NCBI RefSeq assembly: GCF_001429625.1
Contig: NZ_LMSU01000001.1
Span: 1,416,310-1,480,309, forward strand
Reading direction: 5' to 3'
DNA from: Nocardioides sp. Soil805
GTDB lineage: Bacteria; Actinomycetota; Actinomycetes; Propionibacteriales; Nocardioidaceae
DNA length: 64,000 nucleotides
Shown here one piece after another: positions 36,300 through 44,816 of this stretch. Under the pieces are notes generated by a model that did no database searches, was not told the DNA's origin, and worked only from the letters and a program-made list of their open reading frames with translations. The translations under genes and the position numbers were made by a program. Position 1 is the stretch's first letter; every line of letters starts with the position of its first letter.

Positions 36300-37891
36300 G
36301 AGTCCTCCTTGGTGGTGCTGCCTGCGTCGCCGGAGCCGGCGCGCAGGGTGTCCATGATCGCCGCGAGCTCGGCGGCGCCCCGGTCGGGGTCACCGCCGTT
36401 CGAGCGGTCGAGGGCGGCGACGTCCACGACGGTGGCCCCACCCTCCGCACGGGCCCGCACCCACGTCCGGCGGGGGCGGATGAAGAGCGAGCCGAGCAGG
36501 CCCACCAGGGCCAGCACGACGCCGGCGAGGGCGACGAGCTTCCCGGGGGTCTCGCTGACCTGCAGCTTGTTCCAGCGCTGCAGGCCCTCGAAGGTCACGG
36601 TGCCGAGCCCGTCGGGCAGCTCGACGGTGTCGCCGGGGCGCATGTCGAGGCGCAGCGGCTGCCCGTCGTCCTTCATCAGCTGGGTCGCGTCGGACTTGTC
36701 GAGGACGTAGACCGACTGGCTGCCGCCCTCGTCGAGGCCGAGGTCGCCGGTGTAGACGAACAGCGACATGAGCGGGTTGACCGCGTCGCCGAACACCGAG
36801 CGGGGTGCACCGTCGCCGAGGGCGAACGTCGGGTAGAACGTGCCCTCCAGCGCGACCTGTCCGGGGCGGGCGTCCGGGGCCTTGATGACGCCGAAGCTCT
36901 CGAAGGTCGGTCCGGTGGGCAGGAAGATCGTCGGTCCGCTGTAGGCGACGTCGCCGTTGCCGTCCTTGATCGTCACGACCGGCGCGTAGCCGTGCCCGAT
37001 GAGGAAGACCTCGGTGTCGTCGATGGACAGCGGGTGGTTGACCCGCAGGTCGTAGGTGCCGGTGTCGCCGTCGGCGGTGGTGTAGTCGAGGTGGGAGACG
37101 AACTTGCGCGCCTGCCCCTTGGCGGGGCCGTCGGTGAGCCAGGTGATGTCGAAGTCGTCCACCTCGACGGAGAAGCCGTCCAGGTCGTCGGCGCCGAAGA
37201 GGCTGCCGGGGACGAACTCGTCGTACTGCGTGGGGTTGTTGGACCAGCCGTTGCCGACGACCACGATGACGCCGGCCTTGAAGCCGAACAGCCCGCCCAC
37301 CGCGAACCCGACGAGCACGACCAGCACCGAGAGGTGGAAGAGCAGGTTGCCGGCCTCGCGCAGGTAGCCCTTCTCGGCCGACACCGCGCCCTCGCGCACC
37401 TCGACGCGGTAGCGGCGCCGCCTGAGCTCGGTGGCCGCCGCCGCCAGGACGTCGTCCACGCCCTGGTCCGTGGTGTACGACGCGTGCTCCGGGAGGCGGG
37501 ACAGGTTGCGGGGGGCCCGCGGCGGCCGCGCCCGCAGCGCACGCCAGTAGACGGCCGAGCGGGGCAGGATGCAGCCGACGAGCGAGATCATCAGCAGGAT
37601 GTAGATCGCGGAGAACCACGGCGAGTCGTAGACCGAGAACAGCCCGAGCTTCGCGTAGATCGGCGCCAGGTCGGGGTGCGCGTCCTTCCAGCGACCGACG
37701 GCCAGGGCGTCCACGTCGTCCTGCGGGATCACCGAGCCTGGGATGGCGGCCAGGGCGAGCAGGAGGAGCAGCACCAGGGCGGTGCGCATCGAGGTGAGCT
37801 GGCGCCACGACCAGCGCACGAGCTCGCGCGCGTTCATGTCGGTGGGCATGGGCTGGGCCTGCCGGTCGTCGCCGGACGAGTGGGTGCTCAC
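36296..37891 (-). CDS. resB: Cytochrome c biogenesis protein ResB
   Basis: 531-aa system II component with N-terminal helices, a helix pair near residues 80-100, a third near 185-210, a large extracytoplasmic domain (~215-450) and a last helix (~460-480). Typical features are TALVLLLLLALAAIPGSVIPQ and EKGYLREAGNLLFHLSV, the latter carrying the conserved histidine. Translationally coupled to ccsB downstream and one base after the ccdA stop. Confidence 0.93.
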   Translation of the reverse strand: MSTHSSGDDRQAQPMPTDMNARELVRWSWRQLTSMRTALVLLLLLALAAIPGSVIPQDDVDALAVGRWKDAHPDLAPIYAKLGLFSVYDSPWFSAIYILLMISLVGCILPRSAVYWRALRARPPRAPRNLSRLPEHASYTTDQGVDDVLAAAATELRRRRYRVEVREGAVSAEKGYLREAGNLLFHLSVLVVLVGFAVGGLFGFKAGVIVVVGNGWSNNPTQYDEFVPGSLFGADDLDGFSVEVDDFDITWLTDGPAKGQARKFVSHLDYTTADGDTGTYDLRVNHPLSIDDTEVFLIGHGYAPVVTIKDGNGDVAYSGPTIFLPTGPTFESFGVIKAPDARPGQVALEGTFYPTFALGDGAPRSVFGDAVNPLMSLFVYTGDLGLDEGGSQSVYVLDKSDATQLMKDDGQPLRLDMRPGDTVELPDGLGTVTFEGLQRWNKLQVSETPGKLVALAGVVLALVGLLGSLFIRPRRTWVRARAEGGATVVDVAALDRSNGGDPDRGAAELAAIMDTLRAGSGDAGSTTKEDS

Positions 37892-37892
37892 C

Positions 37893-38642
37893 TCACACCG
37901 CCGTCTCGAAGGAGGTGACCATGCGCAGCTGCAGCCACTGGATCATCTGGTCCCACAGGCCGGTCACCAGGAGCACGCCGACCAGCACGAGCATGAGTCC
38001 GCCCGCGCGCATCACCGCGACCTGGTGGCGGCGGACCACGCCGAAGACGGCCAGCGCCCGGCGGTAGGCGAGGGCCGCGAGGATGAACGGCAGTCCGAGG
38101 CCCAGCGCGTAGATCGCCGACAGCAGCGCGCCCCGCGCGGCGGTGCCCTCGTTGAGCGAGAGCTGGGTGATCACCGCCAGGGTCGGGCCCATGCAGGGGC
38201 TCCAGCCGAGACCGAAGAGGAAGCCGAGCAGGGGCGCGGCGGCGAGCCCGACGGCCGGCACCCGGTGGATGCGCCAGTCCCGCTGCAGGCCGGGCAGCCA
38301 CCCGGCGAACATCAGGCCCAGGACGATGGTGACGAGGCCGAGCACGACGGTGATCTCGCGCTGCCAGTCGATCAGCCAGCCGCCGAGCGAGCCGGCCGCC
38401 GTACCGATCGCCACGAAGACCACCGTGAACCCGAGGACGAAGAGCAGCGCGCCGGCGAGCATCCGGCCGCGACGGGCGTTCTCCAGGTCGGCACCCGACA
38501 GCCCGGTGGCGTAGGAGAGGTAGCCCGGCAGGAGCGGGATCACGCACGGGGAGAAGAAGGAGACCAGCCCGGCCAGCAGGGCCACGGGCACGGCGAGCGC
38601 CAGCGACCCCGACGACGCCTGGTCGGTGAACCAGTCGGTCAC
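37893..38642 (-). CDS. ccdA: Thiol-disulfide reductant transporter CcdA
   Basis: 249-aa six-helix protein that passes electrons across the membrane to keep apocytochrome and TlpA/ResA thiols reduced. The two redox cysteines are in FFSPCVIPLLPGY and LGWSPCMGPTLA, each in the family P-C motif. The GTG at 38642 overlaps the tlpA stop (GTGA). Confidence 0.94.
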   Translation of the reverse strand: MTDWFTDQASSGSLALAVPVALLAGLVSFFSPCVIPLLPGYLSYATGLSGADLENARRGRMLAGALLFVLGFTVVFVAIGTAAGSLGGWLIDWQREITVVLGLVTIVLGLMFAGWLPGLQRDWRIHRVPAVGLAAAPLLGFLFGLGWSPCMGPTLAVITQLSLNEGTAARGALLSAIYALGLGLPFILAALAYRRALAVFGVVRRHQVAVMRAGGLMLVLVGVLLVTGLWDQMIQWLQLRMVTSFETAV

Positions 38643-39238
38643 GACGTCCCCTCGGCGGCCGTGTCGGCCACGACGTCGAGCAGGGTCTGCTTCGACGGCA
38701 GCCGGCCCAGGATCGAGGCCGCGATCCGGCCCTCGGAGTCGAGGACGACGGTCGCCGGCACGGTGTAGGCCGTCAGGGTGCCGTAGAAGGGCACCAGCGC
38801 CTTGCCGTCGGCGGAGAAGACGGAGGGGTAGGGCACCTCGAAGGACCGGACGTAGGCGCGGGCCTGGTCGACCGAGGAGTCACGGATGTTGACCCCGACG
38901 AAGGCGGCCTCGCCGTCGAGCTCGGCGGCGGCGTCGTTGAGGTCGGGCTGCTCGACCCGGCACGGCGGGCAGGCCGACCACCAGACGTTGACGACCACGG
39001 GCTTGCCGCGGAGGTCGGCGAGCGAGACCGCCTTGCCGTCGAGGTCCTCACCCTCCAGCTCGATCGGCTCGCCGCGGTCGGCGGCGGCCACGACCTCGAG
39101 CTGGCCGTCGCTGGTGACGTAGCCCTTGTCCCCCGCACCCTCCAGCGACGAGCAGCCGCTGAGGACCGCCGTGCCGAGCAGCAGGCAGGCGAGCAGGGAG
39201 ACGAGGGCGCCGCGGGGGCGCGAGGTGGGAGGGCGCAC
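38639..39238 (-). CDS. TlpA/ResA-type thioredoxin-like lipoprotein
   Basis: 199-aa extracytoplasmic disulfide reductant for cytochrome c maturation. A lipoprotein signal ends at LSGC, and the thioredoxin site is NVWWSACPPCRVE (CPPC). The cis-proline loop is in YTVPATVVLD. GTG 39238 follows the upstream gene by two bases, so it belongs to the same operon as hemL and the phosphatase. Confidence 0.92.
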   Translation of the reverse strand: MRPPTSRPRGALVSLLACLLLGTAVLSGCSSLEGAGDKGYVTSDGQLEVVAAADRGEPIELEGEDLDGKAVSLADLRGKPVVVNVWWSACPPCRVEQPDLNDAAAELDGEAAFVGVNIRDSSVDQARAYVRSFEVPYPSVFSADGKALVPFYGTLTAYTVPATVVLDSEGRIAASILGRLPSKQTLLDVVADTAAEGTS

Positions 39239-39240
39239 GA

Positions 39241-39912
39241 TCAGGGCCGGTCCTCCGCGGGCGCGCCGCCGGCCGAGAAGGGGGCCGACCGGTCGCCGAC
39301 CGGGATCAGGTCGCCGGCGGGCTCGGAGTAGGTGACCCGCACCAGGCGGTCGCCGTCGAAGTGCAGCGAGGTGAGCGAGCACAGCGTGCACTGCCGCTTC
39401 TTGGGGTGGTGGAGGTAGGAGCGGCCCTCCGCATGCAGGCGGGTGGTCCAGATCGGCAGCTGGTGGGAGACCACGACGGCCTCGTGCCCGCGGGCGGCGT
39501 CGCGCGCGTCGTGGACGGCGGCCATCATCCGCGCGGCGATCTCGTCGTACGGCTCGCCCCACGACGGGGTGAGCGGGTTGTACATGTGGCGCAGCAGCGA
39601 CGGCCGCTTGACGAAGGTCATCCCTCCGTCGCGGAAGCTGATCCCCTCGAACTTGTTGGCCGACTCGATCACGCGCGGGTCGAGCACCGGCTCGAGGCCG
39701 CGGACGGCGGCGAGCGGCGCCCCCGTCTCGCGGGCCCGCTCCAGCGGCGAGGTCACGATGTGCACGATGTCGCGATCGCCGATGCTCTCGGCGATGCGGC
39801 GGGCCATCCGGTTGCCGAGCTCGGAGAGGTGGAACCCGTCGCGGCGGCCGTAGAGGACGCCCTCGGGGTTGTGGACCTCGCCGTGGCGGAGCAGGTGGAC
39901 GATCGTCTCCAT
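39241..39912 (-). CDS. Histidine phosphatase family protein
   Basis: 223-aa phosphoglycerate-mutase-like enzyme with the phospho-histidine motif LLRHGEVHNP, a later SPLERARET and the second catalytic histidine in VVVSHQLP. A gene of this family commonly sits between hemL and the ccd/res genes in actinobacteria; its substrate is unknown. Its ATG shares one base with the hemL stop (TGATG). Confidence 0.85.
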   Translation of the reverse strand: METIVHLLRHGEVHNPEGVLYGRRDGFHLSELGNRMARRIAESIGDRDIVHIVTSPLERARETGAPLAAVRGLEPVLDPRVIESANKFEGISFRDGGMTFVKRPSLLRHMYNPLTPSWGEPYDEIAARMMAAVHDARDAARGHEAVVVSHQLPIWTTRLHAEGRSYLHHPKKRQCTLCSLTSLHFDGDRLVRVTYSEPAGDLIPVGDRSAPFSAGGAPAEDRP

Positions 39913-41273
39913 CAGGAGCGGTTCCCTTCCCGGTCGGTGGTGGCGGCGGCAGCCGCGCGGGCGGCGGCGGGCAGGGCGTCGATGACGGTCTGCACGGCGC
40001 GGTCGTCATGGGCGGTGGACACGAACCACGCCTCGTACGCCGACGGCGGCAGGTAGACGCCACCGTCGAGCATGGCATGGAAGAACGCGGCGTACGCCGC
40101 GGTGTCCTGGCGGCTGGCGCCGGCGAAGTCGCGGACCTCGCCGTCGGCGAAGAAGATCGAGAACATGGTGCCCGCAGACTGCAGGCGGTGGGGCACGCCG
40201 GCGTTGACGAGCGCGTCGACCGCGGCCGAGCCGATGGTCGCGGCGGTCTCGTCGAGCTGGGCGTAGACCTCGTCGGTGGCCAGGCGCAGCGTGGTCAGGC
40301 CCGCGGTGGTGGCGACAGGGTTCCCCGAGAGGGTGCCGGCCTGGTAGACGGGTCCGTCCGGGGCCAGCCGGGCCATCACGTCGGCCCGGCCGCCGAAGGC
40401 CGCGGCCGGGAAGCCGCCGCCCATCACCTTGCCGAAGGTCATCAGGTCGGGGGTCCAGCCCTCCACGGCGCCGTCGAGGCCCCAGCCGCCCAGACGGGTG
40501 GCGCGGAAGCCGGTCATCACCTCGTCGCTGACGAACAGCGCCCCGTGGCGGCGGCAGGTGTCGGCGAGGAACGCGTTGAAGCCGGCCTCGGGCGGCACGA
40601 TCCCCATGTTGCCGGGGGTCGCCTCGGTGATGAGGCAGGCGATCCGGTCGCCGTGCTCGGCGAAGGCCTGCTCGACCGCGGCCCGGTCGTTGTAGGGCAG
40701 CACGATGGTCTCGCCGGCCGCGGACGCGGGCACGCCGGGCGTCCCCGGGACGGCCAGGGTGGCCAGGCCGGAGCCGGCGGAGGCGAGCAGCGCGTCGACG
40801 TGGCCGTGGTAGCAGCCCGCGAACTTCACGACCAGGTCGCGGCCGGTGAAGCCGCGCGCCAGCCGGATCGCCGACATGGTCGCCTCGGTGCCGCTCGAGA
40901 CGAAGCGCACCGCCTCGACGGGCGTGCGCGACACGATCTCCTCGGCCAGCTCGACCTCGGGCTCGGTGGGGGTGCCGTACGACGTCCCGCGCGCGACCGC
41001 GGCCGCGACGGCGGCCTGCACCTCGGGGTGGGCGTGGCCGAGCAGCATGGGTCCCCACGAGCAGATGAGGTCGACGTACTCGTTGCCGTCGACGTCGGTG
41101 AGCCACGCGCCGGACGCCGAGCGGATGAAGCGGGGGGTGCCGCCCACGGCGTTGAACGCACGCACCGGGGAGTTCACGCCGCCGGGGGTCACGGCGCGGG
41201 CCCGGTCGAAGAGCGCGCTGCTGTGAGCGGTCGGGGCGGTGGCCCGGTGGTCTGCAGGCAGGGACTGGGTCAC
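39912..41273 (-). CDS. hemL: Glutamate-1-semialdehyde 2,1-aminomutase
   Basis: PLP enzyme making 5-aminolevulinate in the C5 pathway, the product of HemA (encoded at 51537-52838) being its substrate. The PLP lysine is in [12 protein letters not shown] and the gate-like segment [16 protein letters not shown] is typical. GTG 41273 (453 aa) is preferred because a GACAAT box ends six bases earlier; GTG 41294 would add seven residues. Separate from the rex-hem operon. Confidence 0.94.
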   Translation of the reverse strand: MTQSLPADHRATAPTAHSSALFDRARAVTPGGVNSPVRAFNAVGGTPRFIRSASGAWLTDVDGNEYVDLICSWGPMLLGHAHPEVQAAVAAAVARGTSYGTPTEPEVELAEEIVSRTPVEAVRFVSSGTEATMSAIRLARGFTGRDLVVKFAGCYHGHVDALLASAGSGLATLAVPGTPGVPASAAGETIVLPYNDRAAVEQAFAEHGDRIACLITEATPGNMGIVPPEAGFNAFLADTCRRHGALFVSDEVMTGFRATRLGGWGLDGAVEGWTPDLMTFGKVMGGGFPAAAFGGRADVMARLAPDGPVYQAGTLSGNPVATTAGLTTLRLATDEVYAQLDETAATIGSAAVDALVNAGVPHRLQSAGTMFSIFFADGEVRDFAGASRQDTAAYAAFFHAMLDGGVYLPPSAYEAWFVSTAHDDRAVQTVIDALPAAARAAAAATTDREGNRS

Positions 41274-41361
41274 CTCGTCATTGTCGCCCAGCACCCAAGC
41301 CCACGCTCATTCGGGAGGCCCGCTCGGCCCGCACACCGGCGCGACCGACGGGGTGTTGCGA

Positions 41362-41421
41362 CGTAACTCACTGTGACACCATTCGTTGGGAACACACGCG
41401 GCCCTGTCGCCGCGGTGTTCC
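41362..41421 (+). promoter_or_regulatory. BldN-type promoter and inverted repeat upstream of the lytic transglycosylase gene
   Basis: CGTAAC (41362-41367), 16 bases, CGTTGG (41384-41389) fits the sigma-BldN consensus as I recall it (CGTAAC-N16-CGTTGA), and a BldN-like sigma is encoded at 56648. Directly after and touching the -10 is an inverted repeat with arms 41389-41402 and 41409-41421 (one unpaired base, CCTGTC loop), further enclosed by GTGAC/GTCAC (41373-41377, 41422-41426). It may be an operator or a leader hairpin. Confidence 0.55.
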
Positions 41422-41446
41422 GTCACGACCACGGGGAGACCAGCAG

Positions 41447-42667
41447 ATGTCAGCATTCGGCCGCATGCACCAGGCCACGGCGCTCGTGCCGTTGGCCGTG
41501 CTCTCCGCTGCCTGGACGATCAGCATGGCCGGCGCCGGTCTCGGCTCCGCCGCCGCCGGGGACGACCCCTCCGGTGCGCTGCCCGACGGCACCACGGTCC
41601 CCGCCCAGGCCATCGAGGCCCCCGCCAGCGTGTCCTCGCCTGGTGTCGTCGCGCCGGGCGTCCCCCGCGGGCGGTCCGCCCAGGTCGTCGACGCCGCCTC
41701 CACGAGCGGCATCCCCGCGGCGGCCCTGGCCGCCTACCAGCGGGCCGAGGCGGTCATCAACGCCGCCGACAAGACCTGCGAGCTGCCCTGGCAGCTGATC
41801 GCTGCCATCGGCCGGGTGGAGTCCGACCACGGCCGCTTCGGCGGCAACGTCCTCAGTGACGACGGAGTCGCCCAGCCCGGCATCTACGGCATCGCGCTCG
41901 ACGGGAAGAACGACACGCAGCGGATCACCGACACCGACGCCGGCCAGTACGACTCGGACGCGAAGTACGACCGCGCGGTCGGGCCCATGCAGTTCATCCC
42001 CTCCACCTGGGCGGTGGTGGGCGTCGACGGCGACAACGACGGACGCCGCGACCCCCAGGACATCGACGACGCGGCGCTCGCGACCGCCGTCTACCTGTGC
42101 TCGGGCGACGACGACCTGTCCGCGGAGCAGGGCCAGCGGGCCAGCGTCTACCGCTACAACCACTCCAACGAGTACGTCGACCTGGTGCTGTCGATCATGC
42201 AGGCGTACATGGACGGCGACTTCCTCTCGGTGCCGACGCGCACCACCTCGTCGGGTGTCTTCGCCCCTGACCCCACGCGTCCGACGAAGCCGGCCCGCAA
42301 CACGGGCAAGGGCACCAAGGGCGGCAAGGGCACCCCGGTGGTCGTGTCCGGCACCCCCGGCGCCGCCCCGACCAAGCAGCCCACCCAGCAGCCCACGAAG
42401 GCCCCCACGCAGTCGCCGACGCAGCAGCCCACCCAGAGCCCCACCCAGCAGCCCACCAAGGAGCCCACCAAGGTCCCCACCACGCTGCCGAGCCTGCCGG
42501 TCCCGACCACGCTGCCGCCCCTGCCGTCGACCAGCGTGCCGCCGCTCGACCAGACGCTGACCTACGTCCAGGCCGTGGCCCAGTGCACCACCCAGGGCGT
42601 GGTCGACAACCCGCTCACCGCCACCAACGAGCTCGACGACTGCGCCAACGCCCTGCTGACGCCCTGA
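41447..42667 (+). CDS. Secreted lytic transglycosylase with Pro/Thr/Gln/Lys-repeat tail
   Basis: 406-aa predicted peptidoglycan-cleaving enzyme. Signal/anchor at ~10-37; catalytic domain ~85-260 of the MltB/SLT_2-like type, with catalytic Glu in IGRVESDHGRFGG (E125) and the hallmark AVGPMQFIPSTWA. After ~residue 305 comes a repetitive PTQQPTK-type linker and a C-terminal segment with two cysteines (QCTTQG, DDCANAL) that probably form a disulfide. Monocistronic, preceded by a BldN-like promoter. Confidence 0.9.
   Translation: MSAFGRMHQATALVPLAVLSAAWTISMAGAGLGSAAAGDDPSGALPDGTTVPAQAIEAPASVSSPGVVAPGVPRGRSAQVVDAASTSGIPAAALAAYQRAEAVINAADKTCELPWQLIAAIGRVESDHGRFGGNVLSDDGVAQPGIYGIALDGKNDTQRITDTDAGQYDSDAKYDRAVGPMQFIPSTWAVVGVDGDNDGRRDPQDIDDAALATAVYLCSGDDDLSAEQGQRASVYRYNHSNEYVDLVLSIMQAYMDGDFLSVPTRTTSSGVFAPDPTRPTKPARNTGKGTKGGKGTPVVVSGTPGAAPTKQPTQQPTKAPTQSPTQQPTQSPTQQPTKEPTKVPTTLPSLPVPTTLPPLPSTSVPPLDQTLTYVQAVAQCTTQGVVDNPLTATNELDDCANALLTP
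42369..42480 (+). repeat. Degenerate 12-bp coding repeat (PTQx/PTKx)
   Basis: Units close to cccacccagcag encode PTQQ, PTKA, PTQS, PTKE and variants in the wall-spanning linker of the lytic transglycosylase. Such arrays are prone to length change by slippage. The opposite strand is open and reads as a Gly/Val/Cys/Trp-rich repeat, which I regard as a by-product. Confidence 0.8.
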
Positions 42668-42670
42668 CCC

Positions 42671-43489
42671 TCAGCCGTCCAGCTGCGCCAGCAGGTGGCG
42701 CGCCTGCGCCTCCGTCGTCCCGGCCGGGTTGCGGCGCCATCCGCCGTTGCCCGGCAGCAGCATGGCCAGCCAGAACGCCGCCCACAGCGGGCGGTAGGCG
42801 CTCATCCGCCAGCGGGCGTCCCCGTCGAGGCCGACGGCGTCGACCAGCGCATCGGCGTCGTAGACCCCCGTCAGCCGGCCGGCGATGTGCTCCACGTGGT
42901 CGGCGAGTTCGTACGCCGGGTCGCTGAGCCCGCCGTCCTCGAAGTCGACGAGGCGACAGCGCTCGCCGTCCCAGAGCACGTTGGCCGGGTTGAGGTCGGC
43001 GATGCCGAGTCCCCGCAGCTCGGGCTCGGGCAGCGCGTCCGGCGTGGCCAGCCACGTCAGCGCCCGGTCGACCGCTCCCCCGACCAGCGCCGGGTCCTGG
43101 CAGGCGGCCAGGTCGTAGGTGTCCCCCAGCCACTCCGCCACCGTCGTGGCGTGCGTGGAGATGCCGTAGGCGCGCTCGCTGATGCCGGCGTCGCGCGCGG
43201 CCGCGAGCGGGACGTCGTACAGCCTGCGCAGCGCTTGGCCGAGCGAGGCGGTCTGGGCGAGCGTCAGCGGCGCGCCACCCAGCGGCTCGCCGGGCAGTCG
43301 CTCCATCACCACCACCGGGGCACCGTCGACGATCTCGCGGCGCAGCGGCCGCGGCGCGACGCCCGGCGCGTGCTCGGCGAGCAGGCGCAGGCAGCCCCAC
43401 TCGCGCTCGGCCTCGCCGCGGTCCCAGGACACGAACCGCTTGCGGACCTCGGTGTCGGTGAACGTCAGGTCGTGGGTCTGGTTCTGCAC
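42671..43489 (-). CDS. Aminoglycoside phosphotransferase-like kinase
   Basis: 272-aa APH/ChoK-fold protein. The catalytic loop reads GIADLNPANVLW, retaining the Asp and Asn but with IAD replacing the usual HGD; the metal-binding motif follows as LVDFEDGGLSDP. Substrate unknown; resistance should not be assumed. GTG start seven bases after TAGGGT (43502-43497), leaderless pattern. Converges with the lytic transglycosylase gene, three bases between stops. Confidence 0.8.
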   Translation of the reverse strand: MQNQTHDLTFTDTEVRKRFVSWDRGEAEREWGCLRLLAEHAPGVAPRPLRREIVDGAPVVVMERLPGEPLGGAPLTLAQTASLGQALRRLYDVPLAAARDAGISERAYGISTHATTVAEWLGDTYDLAACQDPALVGGAVDRALTWLATPDALPEPELRGLGIADLNPANVLWDGERCRLVDFEDGGLSDPAYELADHVEHIAGRLTGVYDADALVDAVGLDGDARWRMSAYRPLWAAFWLAMLLPGNGGWRRNPAGTTEAQARHLLAQLDG

Positions 43490-43561
43490 ACGTCCGACCC
43501 TAGGTGTCGCCCCTCATGAGGTCGGCGACACTGGGACGTCCGGATCTGCCCATGAGCGCCC

Positions 43562-43579
43562 AGGGCGATCGTCAGCCCT
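43562..43579 (-). terminator. Short hairpin after the RTX-like gene
   Basis: AGGGC and GCCCT arms around an eight-base loop lie just beyond the stop codon of the minus-strand RTX-like gene. Weak, without a U-tract. Confidence 0.35.
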
Positions 43580-43586
43580 AGTGGTT

Positions 43587-44579
43587 TCAGCGTTCGCAGC
43601 CACGCTCGCGTTCGGCAACGCAGCGGTCCCGGCCGTTCTGCCCGTCGGCTGTGTCGCGGCCGCCGCCTCCGCGGAGCACGTCCGACTCGTTGCCGCCCCT
43701 GAGGTCGTCGCGGCCGCTGCCACCGAGGAGCACGTCTGATCGGGAGCGGCCTTGGAGTTCGTCGTTGCCTGCGTTCCCGACCAGCCGGTTGAGGCCCAGC
43801 CACCCCTTGATGTTGTCGTCGCCGGGTCCACCACGCATCGTGGCTTTCATGCCCTCGCACTCCGACTTGATCTGGGGGGCGTCCTCGACAATCCCTCCAC
43901 CGATGAGGGTGTCGCTTCCGCCTTTCCCGACGAACAGCACATCGCATCCCGAACCGCTCAGGTAGTTGTCCGCGGCGTTGCCCCGCAACACCGCGCGCGG
44001 TGCGACTACGTTCGCGCCGACGATGCCAGAGAGGTTGGCCGCATGGACCCCGCCGACGGTCACCATGTGGGTGTCCAGGTCGATCTCCACGTCATGGTCG
44101 GCGGACCAGACGGCGATCCCGCCACCGGTGTAGGTGCCAGGTGTCCCGGTCGCAGGCGCGGTGACCGTAAGGTACGCCCAGTCGGCGTCTGTCACGGTGT
44201 CATCCGTGCCGTCCGCGTGCACCAGGTTCTGGCCAGGTCCCCCGACGTAGCGGTCGAGACCAGCACCGAGATAGGCATTGATCTGTGTCACCCCAGCCTC
44301 GGACGCGTCCACCACGTCATCGCCGTCGCCCGCGTACACGTACACGGCGGGCGGGCTCACGCACACCAGGTCGTTGCCAGCGGCAGCGTAGGCGAACTGG
44401 GAGCCGCCGGTGACGATGACGTCATCACCCGGCGTGCCCTGAACGTCCGGGCCAGTGCCGACGATCGTGGCCGGCCGGCCTTGGCAGGTCTGGGCAGTCG
44501 CCGAAGCCGACGATGACGGTGCGCTCAGCGCCCCCGTGACAAGCGCGATGACAACAAGTGTGGTCGAACGTCGAAGCAC
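43587..44579 (-). CDS. Secreted RTX-like calcium-binding repeat protein
   Basis: 330-aa exported protein with signal peptide (~1-28) and glycine/aspartate nonapeptide-type repeats: GTPGDDVIVTGG and AGDGDDVVD near the N-terminus, then RGNAADNYLSGSG, GKGGSDTLIGG, RGGPGDDNIKG, GNAGNDELQG, GGSGRDDLRGG and GGGGRDTADGQ toward the C-terminus. These would form a calcium-loaded beta-roll. No protease or lipase domain is visible, so its job is unknown; it ends in a cysteine pair. A GGGGGA ribosome site precedes the GTG at 44579. Confidence 0.85.
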   Translation of the reverse strand: MLRRSTTLVVIALVTGALSAPSSSASATAQTCQGRPATIVGTGPDVQGTPGDDVIVTGGSQFAYAAAGNDLVCVSPPAVYVYAGDGDDVVDASEAGVTQINAYLGAGLDRYVGGPGQNLVHADGTDDTVTDADWAYLTVTAPATGTPGTYTGGGIAVWSADHDVEIDLDTHMVTVGGVHAANLSGIVGANVVAPRAVLRGNAADNYLSGSGCDVLFVGKGGSDTLIGGGIVEDAPQIKSECEGMKATMRGGPGDDNIKGWLGLNRLVGNAGNDELQGRSRSDVLLGGSGRDDLRGGNESDVLRGGGGRDTADGQNGRDRCVAERERGCER

Positions 44580-44628
44580 GGTTCCCCCTTGGGTGAGCTA
44601 TCCCCCGATGACGGTGGGCAGCGTGTCG

Positions 44629-44651
44629 GTGACGTCACGTCGCATGCGACG
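44629..44651. promoter_or_regulatory. Two abutting perfect palindromes
   Basis: GTGACGTCAC (44629-44638) and CGTCGCATGCGACG (44638-44651) share one base. They lie 50-70 bases upstream of the RTX-like gene's start in the region divergent from the methyltransferase, a natural place for an operator. No regulator gene is adjacent. Confidence 0.5.
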
Positions 44652-44816
44652 GTCCTTGCTGAGACGCGCCGACCTCATGGTTGGTTGTCGGCGTTCGTCG
44701 GGTTGCGAGAGCCGAGCGGCTGTCTGGACCGTCCTGCAGAGGGAACACCTAGGAGTCCTGGCTGCGCACCGCGCGCCCCGTTGGCGTGCGCGTGCGACCC
44801 GGGTAGAAACCTCTGC

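Noticed and set aside
41362..41446. ydaO-type c-di-AMP riboswitch upstream of the lytic transglycosylase gene
   Set aside because: The leader is too short and lacks the conserved ydaO sequence blocks; only a simple inverted repeat is seen.
42154..42510. Open frame on the minus strand coding a Gly/Val/Cys/Trp-rich repeat protein
   Set aside because: It is exactly antisense to the Pro/Thr/Gln coding repeat of the lytic transglycosylase; composition explains it and no start signals are evident.
42671..43489. Aminoglycoside resistance gene
   Set aside because: Only the general APH fold is recognisable, with IAD replacing HGD; many such kinases are not resistance enzymes.
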